A stretch of DNA of 64,000 nt from Amycolatopsis sp. FBCC-B4732 (GTDB taxonomy: Bacteria > Actinomycetota > Actinomycetes > Mycobacteriales > Pseudonocardiaceae). The stretch spans positions 3,248,001 to 3,312,000 of the forward strand of contig NZ_CP095376.1 of NCBI RefSeq assembly GCF_023008405.1, written 5' to 3'. How positions within the stretch are numbered: position 1 is the stretch's first letter; every line of letters begins with the position of its first letter. Positions 1 to 9,404 of the stretch are shown here, one piece after another. The position numbers and the translations under genes were made by a program. The notes under the pieces were generated by a model. That model saw only the letters and a program-made list of their open reading frames with translations. It ran no database searches and was not told the DNA's origin.

Positions 1-3000
1 GATGGGGACGGTCGCCGAGGATCGCGCCGACCTGCCCGGCCAGCACCGCACCCGGGCCCGCCTCGACGAACACCCGCGCCCCGGCCGCGTACATCGCTTC
101 GATCTGCTCGACGAACCGCACCGGCGCGCCCAGCTGCGCGGCCAGCTCGCCGCGGATCTCGTCCGGCCCGGCCGGGTAAGGCGCCGCCGTCCGGTTGCCG
201 TACACCGGCACCGACGGCCGGACGACGCCGATCGCGCCCAGCGTTTGGCCGAACGCGTCGCCGGCGGCAGCGACCAGCGGGCTGTGGAACGCGCACGCCA
301 CCTGGAGCCGTTTCGCGCCCAGCCCGGCTTCGCGCAGCCGCTCGATCGCCGCCGAGACGTCCGCCGTCGCGCCGGAAATCACCGTCTGCTTCGGGGAATT
401 GTGGTTGGCCAGCACCACCGGCGACGAGCCGAGCACCGACTCGACCTCCGCCGCGGCCGCCGACACCGCCGCCATCGCACCCGGGTCCGCCGCCGGCACC
501 GCGTCGAGGATCGCCCCCGCCCGGGCGTGGCTCGCGTACAGCAGGCCCTCCGGGGTGAACGCGCCGGCCGCCGCCAGCGCGGTCAGCTCGCCGTAGCTGT
601 GCCCGCCGAGCATGGCGGGCCGCACGCCGGCGCGGGTCAGCAGCCGGAACGCCGCCAGGCCGGCGAGGCCGAGCGCGGGCTGGGCGACGCGGGTGTCGGT
701 GACCCGGTCCACCGCGGCCCGGCGCGCGGGCTCGCCGAACACCGCCGGGCCGAAGACGACGCCGGCCGTCGCCGGGTCGAGGCGCAGGTACCGCTGCAGC
801 TCCGGGAACGCGACGAACAGCTCGGCGAGCATGCCCGGCCGCTGGCTGCCCTGGCCGGGGAACAGCACCGCCACCTCACCCGGCGCGGTCCCGTCGCCGC
901 GGAACACCCCGGCCGGCTCCTGCCCGTCGAGTGCCCGGCGCAGCAGGGAAACCAGCTCGTCCACAGTGGACGCGACGACGGCCAGCCGCGCCTGTCGGCC
1001 CTCCGCCCGCCGCGACGCGCTCAGTGCCAGGTCCCGCAACCGCCACGGCTCGTGCCCGGCCGGGACGTCCGACGCCAGCGCCAGCAGGTCCCGCACCGCC
1101 GCGTCGGTGGCGAAGGTGAACAGCTCCGCCGGCCACTCGTCGGCCGCCTGGGCGGGCGGGACGCTGTCGTGCGCACCCAGCACCACGTGGAAGTTGGTCC
1201 CGCCGAAGCCGAACGCGCTGACCCCGGCGATCCGCTCGGCGGCCGGTGCGGCCCACGGCTGCGCGGCGGACTGGAACACGAACGGGCTGGTCTCGGCCTC
1301 CCAGGCCGGGTTCGGCGCCGAGATGTGCAGCGTCGGCGGTTTGACGCCGGTGTGCAGCGCGAGCGCGGTCTTGATCAGCCCGGCCAGGCCCGCCGCGCAC
1401 TTGGTGTGCCCGATCTGCGACTTCACCGACCCGATCGTGCAGCCGCCCGGCGCGGCGCCGGCCTCGGTGAACACCTTCGTCAGCGTGGCCAGCTCGGTCC
1501 GGTCGCCGACGACGGTGCCGGTGCCGTGCGCCTCGACCAGCCCGACGCTCGCGGGCGAGACGCCGGCGTTGCGGTAGGCCCTGGTCAGCGCGGCGTGCTG
1601 GCCCTCCGGCCGGGGCGCGGTCAGTCCGAGCGCCCGCCCGTCGGAAGCCGCGCCGACGCCCTTGATCACCGCGTACACCCGGTCGCCGTCGCGTTCGGCG
1701 TCCGCCAGCCGCTTGAGCGCGACGCACGCGACGCCTTCGCCGAGCGCGATGCCGTCGGCCGCGCTGTCGAACGTCGCCGAGCGCCCGGTCGGCGAGAGCG
1801 CGTGCGCCGAGGCGAACAGGAGGTAGTCGTTGATGCCGTTGTGCAGGTCCGCGCCGCCGCAGAGGACGAGGTCGCTGGTGCCCGCGGTCAGCTCCTTGCA
1901 GGCGACGTCGACCGCGGTCAGCGACGACGCGCACGCCGCGTCGACGGTGTAGTTCGCGCCGCCGAGGTCGAGCCGGTTGGCGATCCGGCCCGCGATGACG
2001 TTCGCCAGCACCCCCGGGAAGGAGTCCTCGGTGATCTTCGGCAGCTGTTCGTCCAAGTCGGACGGCAGTTCGCCCACGTAGGACGGCAGCACGGTCCGCA
2101 GCGACATCGCGTTCGACAGGTCGCTGCCCGCCTCGGCGCCGAACACCACCGACGTGCGCGAGCGGTCGAACGCGCGGTGCTCGTAACCGGCGTCCACCAG
2201 CGCGCGGTGCGCGGCCTCCAAGGCCAGCAGCTGCACGGGTTCGATGCTCGCCAGCGACGACGGCGGGATGCCGTAGCGCAGCGGGTCGAAGCCGATCTCC
2301 GGCAGGAACCCGCCCCAGCGCGACGGCGACTTCCCGCCCCGTCCCTCCGGGTCGTAGTACAGCGACGGGTCCCAGCGCTGCGGCGGGACTTCGGTGACGG
2401 CGTCCACTCCGGACAGCACGTTCGCCCAGAACGACGCCAGGTCGGGCGCCTGCGGGAACAGGCACGCCATCCCGACGATGGCGATGTCGAGGGGCTCGGG
2501 TGCGGCGGGTTCCGTCGACGTGAAACCGAAAGCGGCGGCTCGCTCGCGCAGGAACGCGTCCGCGCCTTCGCCCACCGCGCGGTGCAGGTCGGCGATCGTG
2601 GTGACGGCCGAGCGCAGCACGGCGACTTCGCCTGCCATGAACATGCCTTCGGCGAGCTGCCGGTCCTCGCCGACGTCCCGCAGTTCGGCGCCGACGCGCT
2701 CGATGCCCTTGCTCGCCAGGCGGAGGCGGCCGACGTTGAGCGTCTCCAGCTGTTCCCACGCGTCGCGGCTCGGCACCCCGCGCGCGGCGAGGTCCGCCTT
2801 GATCGCCGCGTACTCCTCGGTGAACGGGCTGCGGACGCAGCGGGTGGCGTGCCCCGGCGCGGTTTCCAGCAGGTCGGTGTGCCCGGCGGCCAGCAGCTGC
2901 CGCTGGAACCCGGGCAGCACCGCGCCCGCTTCGACGGCTTCGCGCGTGAACAGGTACGCGGTGCCCATCAGGACCCCGATCGCCGCACCCCGCGCCGCCA

Positions 3001-4405
3001 CCGGCCGGGCGAGCGCGGCCACCATCGCGGCCGAGCGCTCGTCGTGGACGCCGCCGGCGAACAGCAGCTGCAGCTGCCCGGCCACGTCCGGAGTGCCGGC
3101 GAGGAAGTCGCCGAGGACGCCGAGCTGCGCTTCCCACAGGGGAAAGCTGGTGCGGGGCCCGACGTGGCCGCCGCATTCCGAGCCTTCGAAGACGAACTTG
3201 CGCGCCCCGGCTTCGAGGAACTGCTTCAGCAGCCCGGGCGAGGGCACGTGCAGGAACGTCGAGATGCCGGCGTCCTCGAGTGCCGCGGCCTGCGCCGGGC
3301 GCCCGCCCGCGATGATCGCGTGGGTCGGCCGCACGGCCCGGATCACCTCGAGCTGCGCGGTTTTGACGTCGTCGGCGGCGAACCCCAGCACGCCGACACC
3401 CCAGGGCGCGGCGCCGACGGTGTCGCGGGTGCGTTCCAGGACGTCGCGGGTCTGGTCCGCACCGGACAGGGCCAGCGCGATGAACGGCAGCGCCCCGCCC
3501 GCGGCGACCTCGGCGGCGAAGGCGGACTGGTCGCTGACCCGGGTCATCGGGCCCTGCGCGATCGGCAGCGCCGTGCCGAACGCGCGGCTGCCCGCACTGC
3601 CCGGCCCCAGCACCGCCGTTTCCCCGCGCAACGCTTCTTCGACGGCGTCGGCGACGCCGCGCACCGCCGCGGTCACCGTGCCCCAGCGGTCGCGGAACCG
3701 CGTGGCGAGGAAGACGTCCTGCCCGGCTTCGAGCGGTTCGGCGCCGCGGCGGGCGAGCACGCGGACGCCGTCGACGACGGTCGTCTCCGACCCGTCGAGC
3801 CCGGTCAGCCCGGCGGTGAGCCGTGACGGCAGTTCGGCTTCCGGCAGCAGGGCGAGCTGCGTGTCGAGCACGACGCCGGCGGCACCACCGGCGATCGCGG
3901 CCGCGGCGGTGTGCGGCCCGATCCCGCCCGCGGCCCACACTCCGACGTCCAGCGCGTCGCCGGCGAGCAGGGCTTGGAGCAGCACGAACGTGCTCAGTTC
4001 GCCGGTCCGGCCGCCGCATTCGTGACCGCGGGCGATCAAGCCGTGCGCGCCGCCCTCGACCGCCCGCGCGGCCGACGCCCGGGACGTGACCTCGGCCAGT
4101 ACCCGGCGGCCCGGGAAGTCTCGCGCTCCGCATCCGGCGTCTTCGGTCAGCAGGACCGTGGTGACGGCTTCGGGCAGTTCCGCGCCCGGGGGCGGGCCCG
4201 CGAGCCGGACCCCGAACGCCCGGATGCCCCATTCGCCCAGCAGCGCCAGCTCTTCCGCGCCGGCGGCGTGCCCGCCGGTCAGGTCGAGCACGCCGAGCCC
4301 GCCCCCGCGCGCGACGGCCGCGACCCCGCGCGCCGACGGCCACCGCAGCGGCGACACGGCGACGACCGGCCCGGCCGGCGCGGAGTCGTCTATCGAGAGA
4401 CGCAT
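1..4405 (-). CDS. Polyketide-synthase-like multidomain protein (tandem NMO-like, KS, AT), partial
   Basis: This is the N-terminal 1468 residues of a large iterative-PKS or PUFA-synthase-like enzyme; the C-terminus lies beyond position 1. Residues about 1-250 and 260-600 are two flavin-dependent nitronate-monooxygenase/enoyl-reductase-like barrels, each with its own ECGG motif (near residues 129 and 409). A ketosynthase follows (about 640-1075) with VDAACASS (Cys825), VEAHGTGT and the GHTK His motif. An acyltransferase begins near 1178 with GQGSQ and has GHSYGE with nucleophile Ser1270. The ATG at 4405 is preceded by GGGAG at normal spacing. Fused reductase barrels of PfaD type suggest a polyunsaturated or highly reduced acyl product, but this is inference. 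The remainder of the cluster should lie to the left. Confidence 0.88.
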   Translation of the reverse strand, partial: MRLSIDDSAPAGPVVAVSPLRWPSARGVAAVARGGGLGVLDLTGGHAAGAEELALLGEWGIRAFGVRLAGPPPGAELPEAVTTVLLTEDAGCGARDFPGRRVLAEVTSRASAARAVEGGAHGLIARGHECGGRTGELSTFVLLQALLAGDALDVGVWAAGGIGPHTAAAAIAGGAAGVVLDTQLALLPEAELPSRLTAGLTGLDGSETTVVDGVRVLARRGAEPLEAGQDVFLATRFRDRWGTVTAAVRGVADAVEEALRGETAVLGPGSAGSRAFGTALPIAQGPMTRVSDQSAFAAEVAAGGALPFIALALSGADQTRDVLERTRDTVGAAPWGVGVLGFAADDVKTAQLEVIRAVRPTHAIIAGGRPAQAAALEDAGISTFLHVPSPGLLKQFLEAGARKFVFEGSECGGHVGPRTSFPLWEAQLGVLGDFLAGTPDVAGQLQLLFAGGVHDERSAAMVAALARPVAARGAAIGVLMGTAYLFTREAVEAGAVLPGFQRQLLAAGHTDLLETAPGHATRCVRSPFTEEYAAIKADLAARGVPSRDAWEQLETLNVGRLRLASKGIERVGAELRDVGEDRQLAEGMFMAGEVAVLRSAVTTIADLHRAVGEGADAFLRERAAAFGFTSTEPAAPEPLDIAIVGMACLFPQAPDLASFWANVLSGVDAVTEVPPQRWDPSLYYDPEGRGGKSPSRWGGFLPEIGFDPLRYGIPPSSLASIEPVQLLALEAAHRALVDAGYEHRAFDRSRTSVVFGAEAGSDLSNAMSLRTVLPSYVGELPSDLDEQLPKITEDSFPGVLANVIAGRIANRLDLGGANYTVDAACASSLTAVDVACKELTAGTSDLVLCGGADLHNGINDYLLFASAHALSPTGRSATFDSAADGIALGEGVACVALKRLADAERDGDRVYAVIKGVGAASDGRALGLTAPRPEGQHAALTRAYRNAGVSPASVGLVEAHGTGTVVGDRTELATLTKVFTEAGAAPGGCTIGSVKSQIGHTKCAAGLAGLIKTALALHTGVKPPTLHISAPNPAWEAETSPFVFQSAAQPWAAPAAERIAGVSAFGFGGTNFHVVLGAHDSVPPAQAADEWPAELFTFATDAAVRDLLALASDVPAGHEPWRLRDLALSASRRAEGRQARLAVVASTVDELVSLLRRALDGQEPAGVFRGDGTAPGEVAVLFPGQGSQRPGMLAELFVAFPELQRYLRLDPATAGVVFGPAVFGEPARRAAVDRVTDTRVAQPALGLAGLAAFRLLTRAGVRPAMLGGHSYGELTALAAAGAFTPEGLLYASHARAGAILDAVPAADPGAMAAVSAAAAEVESVLGSSPVVLANHNSPKQTVISGATADVSAAIERLREAGLGAKRLQVACAFHSPLVAAAGDAFGQTLGAIGVVRPSVPVYGNRTAAPYPAGPDEIRGELAAQLGAPVRFVEQIEAMYAAGARVFVEAGPGAVLAGQVGAILGDRPH

Positions 4406-5192
4406 GGGAACTCCCGCTCCAACGAAAGGGGGCATGGGCAACGGGGAGTACTTAAGCGGGTTCGGTGCACATCGTCAACAACCCACCACGATTTCATCGC
4501 CGCGGTTCAGAAAATTCGGGATGGACCAGGCGGGCGGTGCAAGAATTTAACGCCGCTGTCATGTTACCCGCCGTCCGGGATGCGGGACCCGATTGCCGCG
4601 GACGGCCTCCGGCCCGGTTCGCCGGGTGGTCCACCGGAAGCACGCCGCCGGACGGCGCAAGCCATCCCGCCTGGTGGACGCGCGCGATTGCCCACATCGG
4701 ACCACTCCGACCGGCGGGTCCGGTGTTTCGACAGAGTCACCGCGGTGTATCGGAAACGGAATACCGACCATCCGGTATCCCTTTCTCGGAAACCGCACTG
4801 CGCGTCAATTACCAGAAGGATGACCGGAATTTTTTGATACTATTACCGGCGCCCACCAGAATGCAGCAAAGAATGCCCTGACCACTTCCGGGCACCCCGG
4901 GGAGTCCACTGTGGATTCGGCGCCCGGCCGGATTCCCGGTGCTCACGCGATCGCGATCGAACCTTCCGAAGCCGTCAGCCGGCCCGACGCCGTCTCCCGG
5001 TCGCGCGACCGGCGGTATTCGGGCGAACACCATCGGTGCCCCGCTCGGCACCCACGGGACGGCGGTCATCGCAATCTTCCCCCGTCGCGTTACAAATTTT
5101 CCCCGAGAAAAGCTGAAGACATTTCGCATACTCATCGGTAACAGTGGACACATCGTCTAGACTTGGACGGACTGTCCAGCGATGGAGGTGCT
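4406..5192. other. 787-bp divergent intergenic region without a convincing gene
   Basis: The gap separates the megasynthase gene from the threonine-synthase-like gene and carries the promoters of both. Base composition is visibly more AT-rich than the surroundings, most clearly at about 4735-4870 (runs such as TTTTTTGATACTATTA near 4832). Short open frames here have no coding-like third-position bias and no recognisable product. I see no tRNA or clear terminator. Confidence 0.6.
5164..5178. promoter_or_regulatory. Inverted repeat TGGAC-N5-GTCCA before the threonine-synthase-like gene
   Basis: A perfect 5-bp-arm dyad lies 15 bases upstream of the GTG start, directly after another small palindrome GTCTAGAC (about 5155-5162). 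The position fits an operator for the downstream YheO-like regulator, but there is no second example in the window to support a consensus. Confidence 0.3.
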
Positions 5193-6302
5193 GTGGACTA
5201 CTGGTACACCGACGACCGCTCGGGCACGCGGTACCCGGGCGACCCGCTGCGGTGGCGCGGGGACGACGGCGCCCCGCTCACCGTCGCCCCGCTGGCCGGG
5301 CTCGGCCCCGGCGACGTCGACACCGGGGTCCGGTCGCTCTGGCGGTACCGGGCCGCGCTGCCCGGCGACCTCCGCCCGGTCTCGCTGGGCGAGGGCTGCA
5401 CCCCGCTCGTCACGCAGGACTGGGACGGCGCCGACGTCCGGTTCAAGCTCGAGTGGTTCAGCCCGACCGGCAGCTTCAAGGACCGCGGCTCCAGCGTCAT
5501 GGTCTCCGCGCTGGCCGGTGCCGGGGTGAAGGAGCTCCTGGAAGACAGCTCCGGCAACGGCGGCTCGTCGGTCGCGGCCTACAGCGCCGCGGCGGGGATC
5601 GCGGCCACGGTCCTCGCCCCCGAGGGCACCTCGGCCGCCAAGGTCCTGCAGACCCGGGCGTACGGCGCGACCGTCGAGCTGGTGCCCGGCACCCGGGACG
5701 ACACCGCCGCCGAGGCCGTCCGGCGCTCGGCCGCCACGACCTACGCCAGCCACAACTGGCACCCCTTCTTCCTGCAGGGCACCAAGACCCTCGCCTACGA
5801 ACTGTGGGAAGACCTCGGCTTCCGCGCGCCCGACGCCGTCGTCACGGTCGCCGGCGCGGGCAGCATCGTGCTCGGCTGCGACCTGGGGTTCGGCGAGCTC
5901 CTGGCCGCCGGTTCGATCGCGAAGCGCCCCCGGCTGCTCGTCGCGCAGCCGCGGAACTGCTCCCCCATCGACGCCGCCGTCCACGACCGGCCGCCGCCGC
6001 CGTTCGCCCCGACCGTCGCCGAGGGCACCGCGATCCGGCAGCCGGTGCGCCTGCCGGAGGTGGTCGCGGCGATCCGGCGCTCGGGCGGCGACACGGCCGC
6101 GATCGACGAGGACGCCATCGCCGCGGCCGCCCGCCGCCTGGCCTCGCTCGGCCTCTACGCCGAGCCGACCAGCGCGACCGCCGCCGCGGCCGTCGACGTG
6201 TTCCGCGACCGCGGCGCGATCCGGCCGGGCGAAACCACCGTCGTCGTGCTCACCGGCTCCGGCTTGAAGGCACCCGGCAAGCTGCGGGAGCTGATCGGGT
6301 GA
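5193..6302 (+). CDS. Threonine-synthase-family PLP-dependent lyase
   Basis: The 369-residue protein has the fold-type II PLP signature: SPTGSFKDRG with Schiff-base Lys96, SSGNGGSS phosphate-binding loop, and the late LTGSGLKAP segment. Family members catalyse beta/gamma-replacement or elimination on O-phosphohomoserine or related amino acids. The GTG at 5193 was chosen because GGAGG lies four bases upstream and the protein then begins at the conserved region; a TTG at 5163 is possible. The stop overlaps the start of the next gene (GTGA), so both are translationally coupled. The partner is a YheO-like regulator of the kind linked to amino-acid catabolism, so a catabolic lyase is as likely as biosynthetic threonine synthase. 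Confidence 0.8.
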   Translation: MDYWYTDDRSGTRYPGDPLRWRGDDGAPLTVAPLAGLGPGDVDTGVRSLWRYRAALPGDLRPVSLGEGCTPLVTQDWDGADVRFKLEWFSPTGSFKDRGSSVMVSALAGAGVKELLEDSSGNGGSSVAAYSAAAGIAATVLAPEGTSAAKVLQTRAYGATVELVPGTRDDTAAEAVRRSAATTYASHNWHPFFLQGTKTLAYELWEDLGFRAPDAVVTVAGAGSIVLGCDLGFGELLAAGSIAKRPRLLVAQPRNCSPIDAAVHDRPPPPFAPTVAEGTAIRQPVRLPEVVAAIRRSGGDTAAIDEDAIAAAARRLASLGLYAEPTSATAAAAVDVFRDRGAIRPGETTVVVLTGSGLKAPGKLRELIG

Positions 6303-6916
6303 CCGAGGACGAACTGCTCCTGCGCGAGGCCGAGAAGATCGCCCACGCGGTCGGCCGGATGTTCCCCGGCCTGTGCGAAGTGGTGCTGCACGACCTGCGC
6401 GACCCGGCCCACGCCGTCCGCGCGATCGAGGGCGGGCTGTCCGGACGCGCGGTCGGCGATCCGGCCACCGAGCTGGGCCTGGCGCGGATCGCCGACCCGG
6501 GCTTCCCGGACGTCCTCCAGGACTACCCGAACCGCTTCCCCGACGGCCGCCCGGCGAAGAGCACGTCGATCGGCCTCCGCAACTCGGCCGGCGAGTACGT
6601 CGCGGCGTTGTGCCTCAACCTCGACGTGTCCCTGCTCGGCTCGGCGGCCCAGGCCCTCACCCGCCTGACCGGCACCGCCGAGCCCGCGCCGCTGACCGAG
6701 AGCCTGCGCGCCCGCACGGGCGATGAACTCCGCGCGCTGGTGGAAAACTACGCGGCCGAGCGCGGCCACACCCCGCGCAGCCTCCCGCCGACGGCGAAGA
6801 AGGACCTCGTCCGGTCGGTCAAGGAGCGCGGGTTCCTGGAGCTGAAGAACGCGGTGCCGGCGTTGACCGACCTGCTCGGGATCTCGCGAGCCACCGTCTA
6901 CAACTACCTGCGCTGA
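6299..6916 (+). CDS. YheO-like PAS/HTH transcriptional regulator
   Basis: The 205-residue protein matches the YheO/DauR type: an N-terminal PAS-like sensor (residues about 5-115, with GLCEVVLHDL and KSTSIGLRNSAGEYVAAL-type motifs) and a C-terminal helix-turn-helix ending in LLGISRATVYNYLR. Relatives control amino-acid catabolism, for example D-amino acids. It starts with a GTG overlapping the preceding stop by four bases, and ends one base before the stop of the convergent glutaminase gene. It probably senses an amino acid handled by the preceding enzyme; that link is inferred from coupling only. Confidence 0.8.
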   Translation: MTEDELLLREAEKIAHAVGRMFPGLCEVVLHDLRDPAHAVRAIEGGLSGRAVGDPATELGLARIADPGFPDVLQDYPNRFPDGRPAKSTSIGLRNSAGEYVAALCLNLDVSLLGSAAQALTRLTGTAEPAPLTESLRARTGDELRALVENYAAERGHTPRSLPPTAKKDLVRSVKERGFLELKNAVPALTDLLGISRATVYNYLR

Positions 6917-6917
6917 C

Positions 6918-7823
6918 TCAGAAGACCGACCAGCCGGTCAGCGTCGTGAACCGGTCCAGCGCCGCCACCCCCGCCACCGAGTTGCCGCGCGCGTCCAGGC
7001 CCGGGCTCCACACGCACACCGCGCAGCGACCGGGGACGATCGCGACGATGCCGCCGCCCACGCCGCTCTTGCCGGGGAGGCCGACGCGGTAGGCGAACTC
7101 GCCCGCCGCGTCGTACGTGCCGCACGTCAGCATCACCGCGTTGACCCGCTTGGCCGCGCTCTGGCCGAGCAGGCGGGTGCCGTCGTTGCGGATGCCGTGG
7201 CGGGCCAGGAACAACGCCGACCGCGCGACGTCCGCGCAGCTCATCGCGATCGAGCACTGGCGGACGTACTGGTCGAGCACCGACGGCACGGGGTGCCGCA
7301 TGTTGCCGTAGGAAGCCATGAAGTACGCGAGGGCGCGGTTGCGGTCGGCGTGCCCCGCTTCCGACGCCGCCACTTCGGCGTCGACGTCGATTCCGGGGCG
7401 GCCACTCTCCTCGCGCAGGAATGCGAGCAACGCTTCGACCGCGTCGCCGTGCTGCGCGAGTTCGTCGGTCACCACCAGCGCGCCCGCGTTGATGAACGGG
7501 TTGCGCGGGATGCCGTCCTCGTGTTCCAGCTGCACCAGCGAATTGAACGGGTCGCCCGACGGTTCGCGGCCGACGCGCGTCCACACGCCGTCGCCGCGGG
7601 AAAGCGTCAAGGCGAGCGTGAACACTTTGGACATGCTCTGCACCGAGAACGGATGCCGCCAATCGCCGACGCCGTGCAGCGCACCGTCCACTTCGGCCAC
7701 CGCCATGCCGAACCGCCCCGGCTCGACCCTGGCCAGCGCGGGGATGTAGTCCGCGACGGCGCCGCGGCCGACGTCGGACGCGACGTCGCCGGCGATCCGG
7801 TCCAGCAGCGCCGCGAGGTCCAC
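6918..7823 (-). CDS. glsA: Glutaminase A
   Basis: The 301-residue protein is a serine-dependent beta-lactamase-like glutaminase that converts L-glutamine to glutamate and ammonia. The catalytic SxxK motif is in QSMSKVF (Ser63, Lys66). FNSLVQLE, RNPFINAGA, the YGNMRHPV region and the C-terminal GKSGVGGGIVAIVPG block are all typical. The GTG at 7823 gives the family's normal length (about 300 residues); an ATG at 7922 would add 33 atypical residues. It lies back to back with an AnsP-like permease, which suggests joint use of glutamine or asparagine as nitrogen source. No strong ribosome binding site precedes the GTG, so the start is less certain than the identity. Confidence 0.9.
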   Translation of the reverse strand: MDLAALLDRIAGDVASDVGRGAVADYIPALARVEPGRFGMAVAEVDGALHGVGDWRHPFSVQSMSKVFTLALTLSRGDGVWTRVGREPSGDPFNSLVQLEHEDGIPRNPFINAGALVVTDELAQHGDAVEALLAFLREESGRPGIDVDAEVAASEAGHADRNRALAYFMASYGNMRHPVPSVLDQYVRQCSIAMSCADVARSALFLARHGIRNDGTRLLGQSAAKRVNAVMLTCGTYDAAGEFAYRVGLPGKSGVGGGIVAIVPGRCAVCVWSPGLDARGNSVAGVAALDRFTTLTGWSVF

Positions 7824-7981
7824 CGCCGTAGCGTAGAAGCCCCGCGGTTCTGGGCGCGCGGCACCCCTGTCAAATCGAAACCGGGTAATAGCGGGAAAAC
7901 CGAGCGGTGATCTCCGGCACACCTTAAGTCTTCCTTAGGCCGCTTGGTGACTTGCCGCACAAGCTCTAGCGTCCGGGAACC

Positions 7982-9373
7982 ATGGATTCCTCGCTCCTCA
8001 CCGAAAAAGGTGAAAGCTACTCGAAAGCGCTGGGCAACCGCCAAGTGCAGATGATCGCCATCGGCGGCGCGATCGGCGTCGGGCTGTTCCTCGGCGCCGG
8101 CGGCAAACTCCACCAGGTCGGCCCGTCGCTGGTCTTCTCCTACGCGATCTGCGGGGTGGCCGCCTACTTCGTGATGCGCGCGCTCGGCGAGCTGGTCCTG
8201 CACGAGCCCAGCTCCGGCAGCTTCGTCACCTACGCGCGGAAGTTCATCGGACCGTGGGCCGGGTTCGTCTCGGGCTGGATGTACTGGGTGAACTGGGCGA
8301 TGACCGGTATCGCGGAGATCACCGCGGTGGCGATCTACGTGCACAAGTGGCTGCCGGACGTCCCGCAGTGGATCACCGCCCTGGTCGCCCTCGGCGTGCT
8401 GATCGCGGTGAACCTGCTTTCGGTGAAGCTGTTCGGCGAGCTGGAGTTCTGGTTCTCGGTGGTCAAGGTGCTGGCCATCGTCGTCTTCCTGATCACGGCG
8501 ATCGGGCTCGTGCTCACCAGCGCGGACATCGGCGGGACGCCGGCCGGCCCGCACAACCTGACCGGCCACAGTGGACTCTTCCCGGCCGGCGTCGGGATCG
8601 CGCTGATGACGTTGCAGGCGGTCATCTTCGCCTACTCGGCCATCGAGGTCGTCGGTATCGCGGCCGGCGAGACCAAGGACGCCCGCAAGGTGCTGCCGAA
8701 GGCGATCAACGGCGTCGTGTGGCGGATCGGCGTCTTCTACGTCGGGTCCGTGCTGATGCTGGCGATGCTGCTGCCCTGGCCGTTCTACAACGGCGACGAG
8801 AGCCCGTTCGTCACGGTCTTCAGCAGGCTCGGGATCCCGGGCATCGGCGACGTGATGAACGCGGTCGTGCTCACCGCGGCGCTGTCCAGCGTCAACTCCG
8901 GGCTCTACTCCACCGGCCGGATCCTGCGGTCGCTGGCCGAGAAGGGCGAGGCGCCGTCGTTCGTCAGCCGGATGAGCGGCCGCCACGTGCCCTACGGCGG
9001 CATCCTGTTCACCTCGGTCGCCTACCTGCTCGGCGTGGTGCTGAACTACCTGGTGCCGAAGGACGCGTTCGACATCGCCATCGCGATCGCCTCGCTCGGC
9101 GTGATCACGACGTGGGCCACGCTCGTCTTCTGCCAGCTGCGCCTGCGCCAGGCCGCGCTGCGCGGCGAGCTGGAACGGCCGTCGTACCGGATGCCGTGGG
9201 CGCCGTACTCGGGATGGGCGACGCTGGCGTTTCTCGTGCTGGTCGTCGTGCTGATGGGCTTCTCCGACGGCGCCGAGAAGATCGCGTTCTACTCGATCCC
9301 GGTGCTCGCGGTGGTGCTCGCGGTGGGCTGGCGGTTCGTCTCGAAGCGGCGCGAACGCACCCCGGCCGGGTAG
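7982..9373 (+). CDS. APC-superfamily amino-acid permease (AnsP-like)
   Basis: The 463-residue integral membrane protein has about 12 predicted hydrophobic segments and the amino-acid transporter opening motif QMIAIGGAIGVGLFLGAG near residues 22-40, followed by PSLVFSYAICG and ALGELVLHEPSSGSFVTYARKF. This pattern is closest to L-asparagine/GABA-type permeases of the AAT family, which are proton symporters. The divergent neighbour is a glutaminase, so glutamine or asparagine is a plausible substrate. The ATG at 7982 is supported by the conserved N-terminal length; the 158-bp upstream gap must hold both promoters. Confidence 0.87.
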   Translation: MDSSLLTEKGESYSKALGNRQVQMIAIGGAIGVGLFLGAGGKLHQVGPSLVFSYAICGVAAYFVMRALGELVLHEPSSGSFVTYARKFIGPWAGFVSGWMYWVNWAMTGIAEITAVAIYVHKWLPDVPQWITALVALGVLIAVNLLSVKLFGELEFWFSVVKVLAIVVFLITAIGLVLTSADIGGTPAGPHNLTGHSGLFPAGVGIALMTLQAVIFAYSAIEVVGIAAGETKDARKVLPKAINGVVWRIGVFYVGSVLMLAMLLPWPFYNGDESPFVTVFSRLGIPGIGDVMNAVVLTAALSSVNSGLYSTGRILRSLAEKGEAPSFVSRMSGRHVPYGGILFTSVAYLLGVVLNYLVPKDAFDIAIAIASLGVITTWATLVFCQLRLRQAALRGELERPSYRMPWAPYSGWATLAFLVLVVVLMGFSDGAEKIAFYSIPVLAVVLAVGWRFVSKRRERTPAG

Positions 9374-9404
9374 CGGCCCGGCCGCGGGCGGGCATACTCG
9401 AGCG

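Noticed and set aside
2..3826. Very long open frame on the plus strand opposite the megasynthase gene
   Set aside because: It is an antisense frame kept open by GC bias; its translation is Arg/Pro/Gly-rich without domains, while the minus strand gives clear NMO, KS and AT motifs.
4809..5153. 114-codon minus-strand frame in the intergenic region
   Set aside because: No ribosome binding site, no GC-rich third positions and no recognisable sequence.
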